Shown in pieces: positions 16,120 through 23,878 of a stretch of DNA of 44,601 bases (position 1 is the first letter of the stretch; each line of letters opens with the position of its first letter). The notes beneath the pieces were generated by a model. That model had not been told where the DNA came from and did not search any database. It saw nothing but the letters and a program-made list of their open reading frames with translations. The stretch covers positions 1 through 44,601 of the forward strand of contig JAJZCG010000011.1 in the NCBI GenBank assembly GCA_021846225.1. Direction: 5' to 3'. This stretch comes from Pseudomonadota bacterium. GTDB taxonomy: Bacteria > Pseudomonadota > Alphaproteobacteria > Acetobacterales > Acetobacteraceae. The position numbers and the translations under genes are program-made.

Positions 16120-17444
16120 CAATTGCCCGGCTGGCTGAGCTGCGTGGGGGCCGCGGAGGCGATGACCGGCGCGCCGGGGGCGATCTTGAATACCGCCAGC
16201 CCGCGCCGCACCTGGCCATCCGGTTGCAGGACCAGCACGCCGTCAGTGCCGGTGAAGCCGGCCGGCGCGGTCAGGACCGTGCTGGTGTACCCGCCAGAGG
16301 ACGCCGCCAGCTTGGCCAGCGCCGCGCCATCGAAGGCGACATCCGCGATGGCCGGCGGCGCGCTGCCGTAAGCCGTTTGGTATTTGGCGTCGAACGCCGC
16401 CGCCGCCGCCGGGTCCGGCGCCGCGTACAGCGCGCCGAGGAATACGGATTGATGCGCCATCTGCGGGGCGATGGTGGACCAGATCTCAGGCCCCAGATAT
16501 TGCACCTGCGGCGGGTTGACATCGTAATACGGGAGGAAATTCGCCAGCTCAGCCAGGGTGTTGCCGTCCGTGGCGCCGATGAACAAAGCGTTGAAGCTGG
16601 GCGGCGGTATCTGCTGGTGCTGCAACTCATGCGCCTTCAGCCGGCCGGCAGGCGTGCCGAGATCCTGCGCGGCCTTGATCTGGTCCTCCAGCCCCTGGCC
16701 GCGATCGGCGAAGTCCGACATCTGGTTCACCGCCCGGTTCAGCCCGTTGAAATCCTGCGGGTAGAAGGTGATTTGCGGCGCCGGCTCGCTCAGCGAGGCG
16801 GTTGCAGCGCTGATGGCGGTGGCCAGGCTGTGGCCGAAATCAGAATCGGGCAGCAGCGCGGCAAGCTGCGTGCGACCGGAATCCGCCGCGGCCTGCACCA
16901 CGCGCCGCACCTGCTGGCCGGGCGTTATACCCAGCGGCCAGATACCCGGCTGCGCCAGCGTGGTATCGTTGCTGAAGCTCAGCATGTTGACTCCGGCCTT
17001 TTGCGCCAGCGGGGCGACGGCGCGGGTTTCCACCGCCGTCAGCGGTCCCAGGATCATGCCATCACCCGCCGCGATACCGGCTTGCGCGGCGGCCGCGGCG
17101 CCATCGGGCGTGCCGGCGGTATCGCGGATGTCCAGGCTGGGGGCGCTGCCCTGCGGGAACACCAGTTTAGCGGCGTTTTCCATGGCCTGGCCAACGGGTG
17201 CGAGCGGGCCGCTGAGCGGCAGCAGCAGCAATACGTTGCCGCTGGTCTTGCCGATGCCCGGCCCGGCTGCGGCAAGCGGCGCGGGCGCGGGGCCTGCGCC
17301 CAGCGAGGAGGGGGTATAGCCATATGGCGCATTCGGTGCTTGACCGGCGCAACCTAGGAGCGCCAGCGTGGCCAGGAGGGCCCCAGATGACAGCAGATGC
17401 GAACGGCGAACCGGATATTTTTGAACCAAGGACTTGCGAACCAA
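16119..17444 (-). CDS. LpoA-like lipoprotein / periplasmic binding fold protein
   Basis: 441 aa from a TTG start at 17444 that has GAGAGAGG at good spacing; no ATG is available before the signal peptide. A lipoprotein signal is visible (LLATLALLGCAGQ, lipid-modified Cys at ~32). The mature part is a type-I periplasmic binding fold (NVLLLLPLSGPLAPVGQAME, then GMILGPLTAVETRAVAPLAQ) as in the penicillin-binding protein activator family. It stands head-to-head with rsmI, as lpoA does in E. coli. LpoA proteins stimulate class A penicillin-binding proteins from the outer membrane; here that role is inferred from fold and neighbour. Confidence 0.78.
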   Translation of the reverse strand: MVRKSLVQKYPVRRSHLLSSGALLATLALLGCAGQAPNAPYGYTPSSLGAGPAPAPLAAAGPGIGKTSGNVLLLLPLSGPLAPVGQAMENAAKLVFPQGSAPSLDIRDTAGTPDGAAAAAQAGIAAGDGMILGPLTAVETRAVAPLAQKAGVNMLSFSNDTTLAQPGIWPLGITPGQQVRRVVQAAADSGRTQLAALLPDSDFGHSLATAISAATASLSEPAPQITFYPQDFNGLNRAVNQMSDFADRGQGLEDQIKAAQDLGTPAGRLKAHELQHQQIPPPSFNALFIGATDGNTLAELANFLPYYDVNPPQVQYLGPEIWSTIAPQMAHQSVFLGALYAAPDPAAAAAFDAKYQTAYGSAPPAIADVAFDGAALAKLAASSGGYTSTVLTAPAGFTGTDGVLVLQPDGQVRRGLAVFKIAPGAPVIASAAPTQLSQPGN

Positions 17445-17461
17445 GGACCGAACCTCTCTCT

Positions 17462-18319
17462 ATGGCGCCGCAACACGCGTCAGCCGCCGCTCTTGTGCTG
17501 GTTTCCACCCCGATCGGCAACCTTAAAGATTTTTCACCGCGCGCGCGCGATACCCTGGCAGGAGTCGATGCGATTCTGTGCGAGGATACCCGGACCAGCG
17601 CGGTTCTGCTGCGCGCCTGGGACATCAAGACTCGGTTGATCGCGCTGCATGAGCATAACGAGGAGTCGCGGGTACCGGGGCTGGTCGAGGCGATGCGTAA
17701 CGGCGCGCGCTATGCGCTGATCTCGGATGCGGGCACGCCGCTGGTCTCCGACCCCGGCTACCGGCTGGTGCGCGCGGCGATTGAGGCCGGATTGCTCGTG
17801 GGCGGGATTCCCGGGCCGAACGCGGCGGTGCTCGCGCTCACCCTCTCTGGCCTGCCGCCTCACCCGTTTTTGTTCTCAGGGTTCATGCCGGTGAAGTCCG
17901 GCGCGCGCACGGGCGCCCTCACCCGGCTGCGCAATGCCGAGGCCGCCGGGCTGAGCGCCACGCTGATCTTCTACGAGGCGCCGCACCGGCTGGCCGAGTT
18001 TCTGGCCGATGCCGCGCAGGTATTCGGCACGCGCCCGGCGGCCGTGTGCCGCGAGTTATCCAAGCATTACGAGGAAGTCCGGCGCGGCCCTCTGCCGGAG
18101 CTGGCGGCACACTACCAAACCCATGCGGCGCGCGGGGAGATCACCGTGGTGATCGGCCCGGCGCCCGATGAGCCCACCTCCGCCGAGACGCTGGATGGCG
18201 CCCTGGCGGCGGCGCTGGCGCAGATGAGCCTGAAGGATGCGGTGAACGCCGTGGCCACCGCGACCGGGCTGGCAAAGAAGCAGGTTTATGCCCGGGCGCT
18301 GGAGATGAAGCGGGAATAG
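17462..18319 (+). CDS. rsmI: 16S rRNA (cytidine1402-2'-O)-methyltransferase
   Basis: 285 aa. Methylates the ribose of C1402 in 16S rRNA with SAM. Typical segments: LVLVSTPIGNLKDFSPRA, ILCEDTRTSAVLL, YALISDAGTPLVSDPGYRLV, GIPGPNAAVLALTLSGLP, and FYEAPHRLAEFL. I choose ATG 17462; the frame runs open to 17324 but that would overlap the divergent lpoA-like gene. Only 17 bases separate the two divergent starts. The yraN gene that often follows rsmI is absent; the next gene is pdxH on the other strand. Confidence 0.95.
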   Translation: MAPQHASAAALVLVSTPIGNLKDFSPRARDTLAGVDAILCEDTRTSAVLLRAWDIKTRLIALHEHNEESRVPGLVEAMRNGARYALISDAGTPLVSDPGYRLVRAAIEAGLLVGGIPGPNAAVLALTLSGLPPHPFLFSGFMPVKSGARTGALTRLRNAEAAGLSATLIFYEAPHRLAEFLADAAQVFGTRPAAVCRELSKHYEEVRRGPLPELAAHYQTHAARGEITVVIGPAPDEPTSAETLDGALAAALAQMSLKDAVNAVATATGLAKKQVYARALEMKRE

Positions 18320-18323
18320 CCCG

Positions 18324-18902
18324 TTACGGGTACAGCAGCCCGCTCTCCCAGGTGCCGCCCTTGCGGGTGAACACCTCACGGTCATGCAGGCGGAATTCAC
18401 GGTCCTGCCAGAACTCGACGTAATCGGGCGCCAGCCGCCAGCCGGACCAGTATTCAGGGCGGGGGACATCCTCCCCGGGGAAACGCGCCTCCACCTCGGC
18501 CAGCCTGGCCTCGAACACCTCACGCGAGGGCAAGGGGCGCGATTGCGACGAGGCCCATGCGCCCAGTTTGGAGACTCTGGGGCGCGAGGCGAAATATTCA
18601 TCGGCCTCCGCCGCGCTCACCTGGCTTACCAGCCCTTCGATGCGGATTTGCCGGCGCAGGCTCTTCCAGTGGAACAAAAGCGAGACCTGAGCATTCGCAC
18701 GCATTTCATCAGCCTTGCGCGACTCCAGGTTGGAATAGAACACAAAGCCCGCACGGTCCCACCCCTTCAGCAGCAGCACGCGCGCCGCCGGGCGGCCGGT
18801 GGCGGAAGCCGTGGCGACGACCATCGCATTCGGGTCGTTCGGCTCGCTGGCCCCGGCCTCAGCCAGCCAGGTGCCAAATTTGGTAAAGGGGTCTTGGTCC
18901 AT
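18324..18902 (-). CDS. pdxH: Pyridoxamine 5'-phosphate oxidase
   Basis: 192 aa. FMN-dependent oxidation of pyridoxine or pyridoxamine phosphate to pyridoxal phosphate. Recognised by AMVVATASATGRPAARVLLLK, FVFYSNLESRKADEM, ASRPRVSKLGAWASSQSRPL and the C-terminal WSGWRLAPDYVEFWQDRE. ATG 18902 has GGAG at 7-base spacing. It converges on rsmI with a 4-base gap, with no obvious terminator between. Confidence 0.95.
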   Translation of the reverse strand: MDQDPFTKFGTWLAEAGASEPNDPNAMVVATASATGRPAARVLLLKGWDRAGFVFYSNLESRKADEMRANAQVSLLFHWKSLRRQIRIEGLVSQVSAAEADEYFASRPRVSKLGAWASSQSRPLPSREVFEARLAEVEARFPGEDVPRPEYWSGWRLAPDYVEFWQDREFRLHDREVFTRKGGTWESGLLYP

Positions 18903-19041
18903 ACAGAATCTCCAAAATTACGCGCTTGTGAAGCGCCGGATATTGTAAGAGCCTGGGCGGGCGCAGTCGAATCGCGGTTGCGTTACAATCGCAATCAGAA
19001 ACCATCTAAATATCAGATAGTTAGCGAGCAATTTACGATTG

Positions 19042-19067
19042 AGGTTGACGCCAGGGTGCGTCAACCT
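19042..19067. repeat. Solo palindrome of the 69-bp repeat family at the fabI promoter
   Basis: AGGTTGACGC (19042-19051) and GCGTCAACCT (19058-19067) form a perfect 10-bp inverted repeat around a 6-base spacer. The left arm is the core of the 69-bp repeats at 21076 and 39169, and the right arm matches their closing inverted half-element nearly exactly (CAACCT against CAACCC). It lies just upstream of a TATAAT box and overlaps the -35 position, so it could act as an operator or simply be an intergenic repeat. Confidence 0.75.
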
Positions 19068-19086
19068 AAAACGGTCACATTATAAT
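19058..19086 (+). promoter_or_regulatory. Probable fabI-aroC promoter
   Basis: A perfect -10 TATAAT stands at 19081-19086. At 17-base spacing the -35 position reads GCGTCA (19058-19063), a weak match that is part of the inverted repeat. Transcription would start near 19093, giving a leader of about 40 bases before the fabI ATG. Weak -35 plus overlapping palindrome suggests activator or repressor control. Confidence 0.5.
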
Positions 19087-19131
19087 GCCACCACCGGCAC
19101 CGATACGAATGCCCAGACGGAGATAGCGCCC

Positions 19132-19980
19132 ATGCCCGATACCGAATCCCAGATTTCGCCGCCCAAGGGTACGCTCATGCAGGGCAAGCGAGGGTTGATC
19201 ATGGGGGTGGCCAATAACCGCTCGATCGCCTGGGCCATCGCGCAGGCGGTGGCCGCGCAAGGGGGCGAGGTTGCCTTCACCTATCAGGGCGAGGCGTTGG
19301 AAAAGCGGGTACGCCCGCTGGCCAATTCCATCGGGGCGGATTTTCTGCTGCCCTGCGATGTGAGCGATGACGGCGCAATGGACACCGCCTTCGATGCTTT
19401 GGGCGAGAAATGGGGCAAAATCGACTTTCTGGTGCATGCCATCGGCTTCGCGGACAAAAACTTTCTGCGCGGGCGCTATATTGATACCCCGCGCACCGTG
19501 TTCCAGCAGGCAATGGACATCTCCTGCTATTCCTTCGCCGCCGCCGGGCAGCGCGCCGCGGCTTTGATGAAGGATGGCGGCTCGCTGCTGACCCTCTCGT
19601 ACCTGGGTGCTGAGCGCGTGGTGCCGCATTATAACGTGATGGGCGTCGCCAAGGCGGCGCTGGAAGCATCCGTGCGCTATATGGCGGCCGACCTCGGCGC
19701 GCGGCAGATCCGCGTGAACGCGATCTCGGCCGGGCCGATCAAGACGCTCGCCGCCTCGGGCATCGGCGATTTCAGCTACATCATGAAGTGGAACAGGTAT
19801 AACTCGCCGCTGGAGCGTAATATCGAGCTGGAAGAGGTCGGCGGCGCGGGGCTGTACATGCTCTCCGACCTTTCCAAAGGTGTAACCGGCGAAGTGCATC
19901 ATGTGGATTGCGGCTACCATATCGTGGGCATGAAGAATCCGGCCGCGCCGGACCTGGCCATCGCCAACGATTTCGGCTGA
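19132..19980 (+). CDS. fabI: Enoyl-[acyl-carrier-protein] reductase (NADH)
   Basis: 282 aa from ATG 19132 (GGAG before it). Reduces the trans-2-enoyl-ACP in the last step of each fatty acid elongation cycle. Features: nucleotide-binding GLIMGVANNRSIAWAIAQAV, catalytic YNVMGVAK (Tyr-X6-Lys, typical of FabI), and SAGPIKTLAASGI. The usual triclosan-target family is clear. The frame extends upstream without a better start. It is followed three bases later by aroC, probably one transcript. Confidence 0.95.
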   Translation: MPDTESQISPPKGTLMQGKRGLIMGVANNRSIAWAIAQAVAAQGGEVAFTYQGEALEKRVRPLANSIGADFLLPCDVSDDGAMDTAFDALGEKWGKIDFLVHAIGFADKNFLRGRYIDTPRTVFQQAMDISCYSFAAAGQRAAALMKDGGSLLTLSYLGAERVVPHYNVMGVAKAALEASVRYMAADLGARQIRVNAISAGPIKTLAASGIGDFSYIMKWNRYNSPLERNIELEEVGGAGLYMLSDLSKGVTGEVHHVDCGYHIVGMKNPAAPDLAIANDFG

Positions 19981-19983
19981 AGC

Positions 19984-21057
19984 GTGTCGTTCAACAGTTT
20001 CGGGCAGCTTTTCCGGGTCACCACCTGGGGCGAGAGCCACGGGCCGGCGATTGGCTGCGTGGTGGATGGCTGCCCGCCGGGGATTGAGCTGACCGAGGCT
20101 GATATTCAGCCGTTTCTGGACAGGCGCCGGCCGGGGCAGTCACGCTTCACCACCCAGCGCCAGGAGCCGGACCAGGTGAAAATCCTCTCGGGCGTGTATG
20201 AGGGGCGCACCACCGGCACGCCGATTTCGCTGCTCATCGAGAATACCGACCAGCGCTCGAAAGATTATGCCAACATCGCGGCGCGCTACCGGCCGGGCCA
20301 TGCCGATGTGGCCTATGACATGAAATACGGCCATCGCGACCCGCGCGGCGGCGGGCGGTCCTCGGCGCGCGAAACGGCGATGCGCGTGGCGGCCGGGGCC
20401 GTGGCGCGCAAGGTGCTGGGGCCGGAGGTGGTGATCCGCGGCGCGATGGTGGCGCTGGGGGCGCATGAGATCGAGCGCGCGCGCTGGAACTGGGAAGTGG
20501 TGGAGGAGAACCCGTTTTTCTGCCCGGACCCGCAGGCCGCCACTCAATGGGAAGGTATTTTGGACGGCATCCGCAAGGCGGGGTCGTCCATCGGCGCGGT
20601 GCTGGAGGTGGTGGCACAGGGCGTGCCGCCAGGGTTGGGCGCGCCGATTTACGGCAAGCTGGACGCTGATATCGCTGCCGCGCTCATGAGCATCAACGCC
20701 GTCAAAGGCGTGGAAATCGGCGACGGTTTCGCCGCGGCCGCATTGCGCGGCGAGGAGAACGCCGATGAGATGCGCATGGAAGGCGATAAGATCACCTTTC
20801 TCGCCAACCATGCCGGGGGTATTTTGGGCGGTATCGCCACCGGGCAGGATATTGTGGCCCGATTCGCGGTGAAGCCGACCAGCTCGATCCTTACGCCGAT
20901 GCGCAGTGTGACCGCCGCGGGAGAAGACGCCGAAGTGTTCACCAAGGGGCGCCACGACCCATGTGTCGGCATCCGCGCCGTGCCGGTGGGGGAAGCCATG
21001 GTGGCCTGCGTGCTGGCCGACCATTTGCTGCGCCACCGGGGCCAGACAGGCAGATAA
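19984..21057 (+). CDS. aroC: Chorismate synthase
   Basis: 357 aa, GTG start three bases after fabI. Makes chorismate from EPSP with reduced FMN, the last step of the shikimate pathway. Recognised by the N-terminal [40 protein letters not shown] with RSSARET, and the FMN/active-site region [10 protein letters not shown]. Length is normal. The first repeat array starts 19 bases after its stop and probably shapes the transcript end. Confidence 0.96.
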   Translation: MSFNSFGQLFRVTTWGESHGPAIGCVVDGCPPGIELTEADIQPFLDRRRPGQSRFTTQRQEPDQVKILSGVYEGRTTGTPISLLIENTDQRSKDYANIAARYRPGHADVAYDMKYGHRDPRGGGRSSARETAMRVAAGAVARKVLGPEVVIRGAMVALGAHEIERARWNWEVVEENPFFCPDPQAATQWEGILDGIRKAGSSIGAVLEVVAQGVPPGLGAPIYGKLDADIAAALMSINAVKGVEIGDGFAAAALRGEENADEMRMEGDKITFLANHAGGILGGIATGQDIVARFAVKPTSSILTPMRSVTAAGEDAEVFTKGRHDPCVGIRAVPVGEAMVACVLADHLLRHRGQTGR

Positions 21058-21075
21058 ACCCCGCGCCCGGTTAGA

Positions 21076-21407
21076 GTCTGATCGTTTGAGGTTGACGCGC
21101 GCCAGCGCGGCAACCGAAAGCGTGAATCAGCCTCTTATCAAAGCGTCTGATCGTTTGAGGTTGACGCGCGCCAGCGTGACAACCGAAAGCGTGAATCAGC
21201 CTCTTATCAAAGAGTCTGGTCGTTTGAGGTTGACGCGCGCCAGCGCGGCAACCGAAAGCGTGAATCAGCCTCTTATCAAAGAGTCTGATCGTTTGAGGTT
21301 GACGCGCGCCAGCGTGACAACCGAAAGCGTGAATCAGCCTCTTATCAAAGAGTTAGAGAGCGCGTTCGGGGGGCGCTCTTGCGTCAACCCAAACCTATCG
21401 CGCTCTC
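21076..21407 (+). repeat. Array 1: four 69-bp direct repeats plus inverted half-element
   Basis: Units at 21076-21144, 21145-21213, 21214-21282 and 21283-21351 are nearly identical; they begin GTCTGATCGTTTGAGGTTGA and end CCTCTTATCAAAG plus one base. Differences are a few substitutions (GCGGCAACC or GTGACAACC). After unit 4 a hairpin GAGCGC/GCGCTC (21358-21378) leads into TTGCGTCAACCC, an inverted copy of the unit core, ending near 21407. Each unit can form a hairpin GGTTGACGC...GCGTGACAACC, and each junction another (ATCAGCCTCTT / AAGAGTCTGAT). The array fills the gap between aroC and a convergent small gene, where it may act as a terminator. Confidence 0.93.
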
Positions 21408-21411
21408 GGGT

Positions 21412-21696
21412 TTAATTGTCGTCGTCATCATCTTCATGATGGTCATGCCCACCGCCGTAATAATAGCCGGGCGGCGGATAGTAGACCGGAGGGGGCGCAT
21501 AATACACCGGCGGCGGCGGCGGCGGGGGCGCATAATAAACCCGCGGCGGCGGGGGCGCATAATACACAGGCGGCGGGGCTATGCTGAAAAATACCCCGAG
21601 CCCGCCAAGCCCATCCCCGTCGGCCTTCGCCGGATGATACAGACCGGCGCCAAATCCGATCACGGCTGTTGCGAATAAAAGCGGCTTCAGAGCCAT
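21412..21696 (-). CDS. Small secreted Pro/Tyr-rich protein with acidic His/Asp tail
   Basis: 94 aa from ATG 21696 (GGGAG upstream); the longer frame to 21738 is less likely. A signal peptide is seen (KPLLFATAVIGFGAGLYHPAKA). The mature part holds PPPVYYAPPP-type repeats, then GYYYGGGHDHHEDDDDDN. Such low-complexity exported proteins occur in acidophilic alphaproteobacteria; no function is known. The His/Asp end could bind metal ions, the YYAPPP repeats could bind the wall or each other. Both ideas are inference. Confidence 0.65.
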   Translation of the reverse strand: MALKPLLFATAVIGFGAGLYHPAKADGDGLGGLGVFFSIAPPPVYYAPPPPRVYYAPPPPPPPVYYAPPPVYYPPPGYYYGGGHDHHEDDDDDN

Positions 21697-21803
21697 TTTG
21701 TAAACTCCCGTGAAAACAAGCAAACTCAAGGATTTCACTATCGGCGCGCAATGCGGCGTGAATTAGCCCCGACTAAGGCTGGAATATGACATAGCCCCCG
21801 CCC

Positions 21804-22436
21804 CTACCCGCGCACGGCGGCGACGAAGCGGCGGATCAACGCCGGGGATTTCTCGCCAGGCGCGCTCTCCACGCCGGAGGACACATCCGCCCCGGGGGCG
21901 TCAGTCTGGGCCAGCGCGGCGGCAACGTTATCAGGTGTCAGCCCGCCGGCCAGAAGCCAGAATTTTTGGGCCCGCCAGGTGGAGAGAAGATGCCAGTCCG
22001 CCAGCACGGCATTACCGCCTGGGCGGGTGGCGCCCGGCGGGGGCTTGGCTTCCACCACGTAGCCGTCGGCCACCTCCGCGGGTGCCGGAAAATCCGCCGG
22101 TGTTGCGACCCCGAGCGCGCGCCACACCGGGCGGCCAAAACGGTTACGCAGCGCAGCTATGGCCTCAGCCGGGGCATAAACCTGCAAAACGTCGAACGAG
22201 ACCTGTTGCAGGATTTCGTCGATTTCATCGAGCCCCGGGTTCACGAACAGGCCCACGCGCTGCGGCCCGCCCGCATGACGGGCCGAAAGCGCCGCCGCCT
22301 CGCCGGGCGTGACGTAGCGCGGCGAGCGCGGGAAGAAGACGAAGCCCAGGTAATCCGCGCCTGCCTCCACCACCGCATCGAAGGCGGCCGGGCTGTTGAC
22401 GCCGCAGATTTTGACCTTGCGGCCTGGCGCCGTCAT
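21804..22436 (-). CDS. trpF: Phosphoribosylanthranilate isomerase-like protein (TrpF)
   Basis: 210 aa, normal for TrpF, which performs an Amadori rearrangement of phosphoribosylanthranilate in tryptophan synthesis. The family is clear from VKICGVNSPAAF (Cys11, general base), FFPRSPRYV, AKPPPGATRPGGN, LLAGGLTPDN and DVSSGVES. Two things are odd. The segment that normally reads LLDAKPP, with the general-acid Asp, reads VVEAKPP (Glu129). The usual QLHG reads QVYA (85-88). Its ATG follows the hpnJ stop with no gap, so it belongs to the hopanoid operon and not to trpBA. It may be the housekeeping TrpF or a divergent homologue with another sugar-phosphate substrate. Confidence 0.82.
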   Translation of the reverse strand: MTAPGRKVKICGVNSPAAFDAVVEAGADYLGFVFFPRSPRYVTPGEAAALSARHAGGPQRVGLFVNPGLDEIDEILQQVSFDVLQVYAPAEAIAALRNRFGRPVWRALGVATPADFPAPAEVADGYVVEAKPPPGATRPGGNAVLADWHLLSTWRAQKFWLLAGGLTPDNVAAALAQTDAPGADVSSGVESAPGEKSPALIRRFVAAVRG

Positions 22437-23861
22437 TTATGCCGCTTTGCGTTCTTTCAGGAACGCGAAGAATTCCACGCCCTCGCGCAGGCGGCGCTTC
22501 ATCATATCCGGGCTGCGGATCATCTCGTTCAGGATGGAGAGGATTTTCGACGGCCGGAAATAGAACTTGCGGTAGATGGTCTCCACCGAGTTGAAGATTT
22601 CCTGATGGCTCAGATGCGGGTAGTGCAGCGGGGCGATCTGCACGCCGTGCTCGTCGATCAGCTCCGCGTGCTCGATGTCGAGCCAGCCTTCCTTCACCGC
22701 CTGGTTGTAGAGGAAGGTGCCGGGATAAGGTGCCGCCAGCGACACCTGGATAGTGTGCGGGTTGATCTCCTTGGCGAACTCCACCGTCTCCTTCAGGGTT
22801 TCCTGCGTCTCGCCGGGCAGGCCGACGATGAAGGTGCCGTGAATTTTGATACCGAGCTTGTGGCAATCAGCGGTGAAGCGCTTCGCGACGTCGATGCGCA
22901 TGCCTTTTTTGATGTTGTAGAGGATCTGCTGGTTGCCGCTCTCGTAGCCGACGAGAAGCAGGCGCAGGCCGTTCTCCTTCAGAATTTTCAGCGTCTTGTA
23001 GGGCACGTTCGCCTTCGCGTTGCACGACCAGGTGACACCGAGCTTGCCCAGCTCGATCGCGATGGCCTCGGCGCGGGGCAGGTCATCGGTGAAGGTGTCA
23101 TCATCGAACATGAACTCCTCAACCTGCGGGAAAAGCTCCTTCGCGCGCTTGATTTCCGCGATCACGTTCTCCACCGAGCGGGTGCGGTATTTATGCCCGC
23201 CGACCGTCTGCGGCCACAGGCAGAAGGTGCAATGCGATTTGCAGCCGCGCCCGGTGTAGATGGAGACATAGGGGTGCTTGAGGTAACCGATGAAATAATC
23301 CTCGATACGCAGATGCTTGGCATAAACCTCGGTGACGAAGGGCAGCAGGTCCATGTCGTGCAGGATCGCGCGGTCCTTGTTCTTGATCAGCGCCCCGGCG
23401 GCATCGCGGTACATGATGCCGTCAACCTCGGCCAGCGGCCGTCCTTCGGCGATTTCCTTGATGGTGAAATCAAACTCGTTGCCGGCGACAAAATCGACCA
23501 CCTTCGCCCGGCTCAGCGATTCCTCAGGCTGCACCGCGACCTTGGCGCCGACGAAGCCGATCATGATATCCGGATTTTCCGCCTTGAAGGCTTCGGCCAC
23601 CTTCACGTCGTTGCCGAAGGAGGGGGTGGAGGTATGAATGATCAACAGCCCATGGGTTTTGGCATGGGGGAGCACATCGGCCATGGTCAGGCGGGCGGGG
23701 GGTGCGTCGATCAGCGTGGAATCCGGCAGCAGGGCGGCTGGCTGGGCCAGCCAGGTGGGAAACCAGAAAGATTTGATCTCGCGCCGCGCCTGATAACGCG
23801 AACCAGCACCTCCGTCGAAACCATCAAAGGAGGGCGGCTGCAAAAACAAGGTCTTCAACAT
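22437..23861 (-). CDS. hpnJ: Hopanoid biosynthesis radical SAM protein HpnJ
   Basis: 474 aa from ATG 23861 with AGAAGAG upstream; the in-frame start at 23882 lies in the hpnI end. Residues ~60-190 form a B12-binding-like N-terminal domain. The radical SAM motif GCKSHCTFC (Cys207, 211, 214) follows, then TFIVGLPGETQETL and a C-terminal region conserved in HpnJ. The HpnJ family converts the glucosamine group of bacteriohopanetetrol glucosamine to the cyclitol ether form. It is downstream of hpnI and directly followed by trpF-like, on one transcript. Confidence 0.93.
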   Translation of the reverse strand: MLKTLFLQPPSFDGFDGGAGSRYQARREIKSFWFPTWLAQPAALLPDSTLIDAPPARLTMADVLPHAKTHGLLIIHTSTPSFGNDVKVAEAFKAENPDIMIGFVGAKVAVQPEESLSRAKVVDFVAGNEFDFTIKEIAEGRPLAEVDGIMYRDAAGALIKNKDRAILHDMDLLPFVTEVYAKHLRIEDYFIGYLKHPYVSIYTGRGCKSHCTFCLWPQTVGGHKYRTRSVENVIAEIKRAKELFPQVEEFMFDDDTFTDDLPRAEAIAIELGKLGVTWSCNAKANVPYKTLKILKENGLRLLLVGYESGNQQILYNIKKGMRIDVAKRFTADCHKLGIKIHGTFIVGLPGETQETLKETVEFAKEINPHTIQVSLAAPYPGTFLYNQAVKEGWLDIEHAELIDEHGVQIAPLHYPHLSHQEIFNSVETIYRKFYFRPSKILSILNEMIRSPDMMKRRLREGVEFFAFLKERKAA

Positions 23862-23878
23862 GGTTAACTCTTCTCTTT

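Noticed and set aside
18946-18960. Shared TAAGAGCCTGGG at 18946-18960 and near 32900
   Set aside because: Twelve shared bases at two intergenic places could be chance; no further similarity or symmetry was seen.
21076-21351. CRISPR-like direct repeats
   Set aside because: The whole 69-base unit is repeated with no unique spacers, and no cas gene is near.
20963-21415. A long frame across array 1 that would encode 23-residue repeats (SDRLRLTRAS...)
   Set aside because: The frame is open only because the unit length is a multiple of three. In array 2 one unit is 68 bases and breaks the frame; there is no ribosome site and the frame starts inside aroC.
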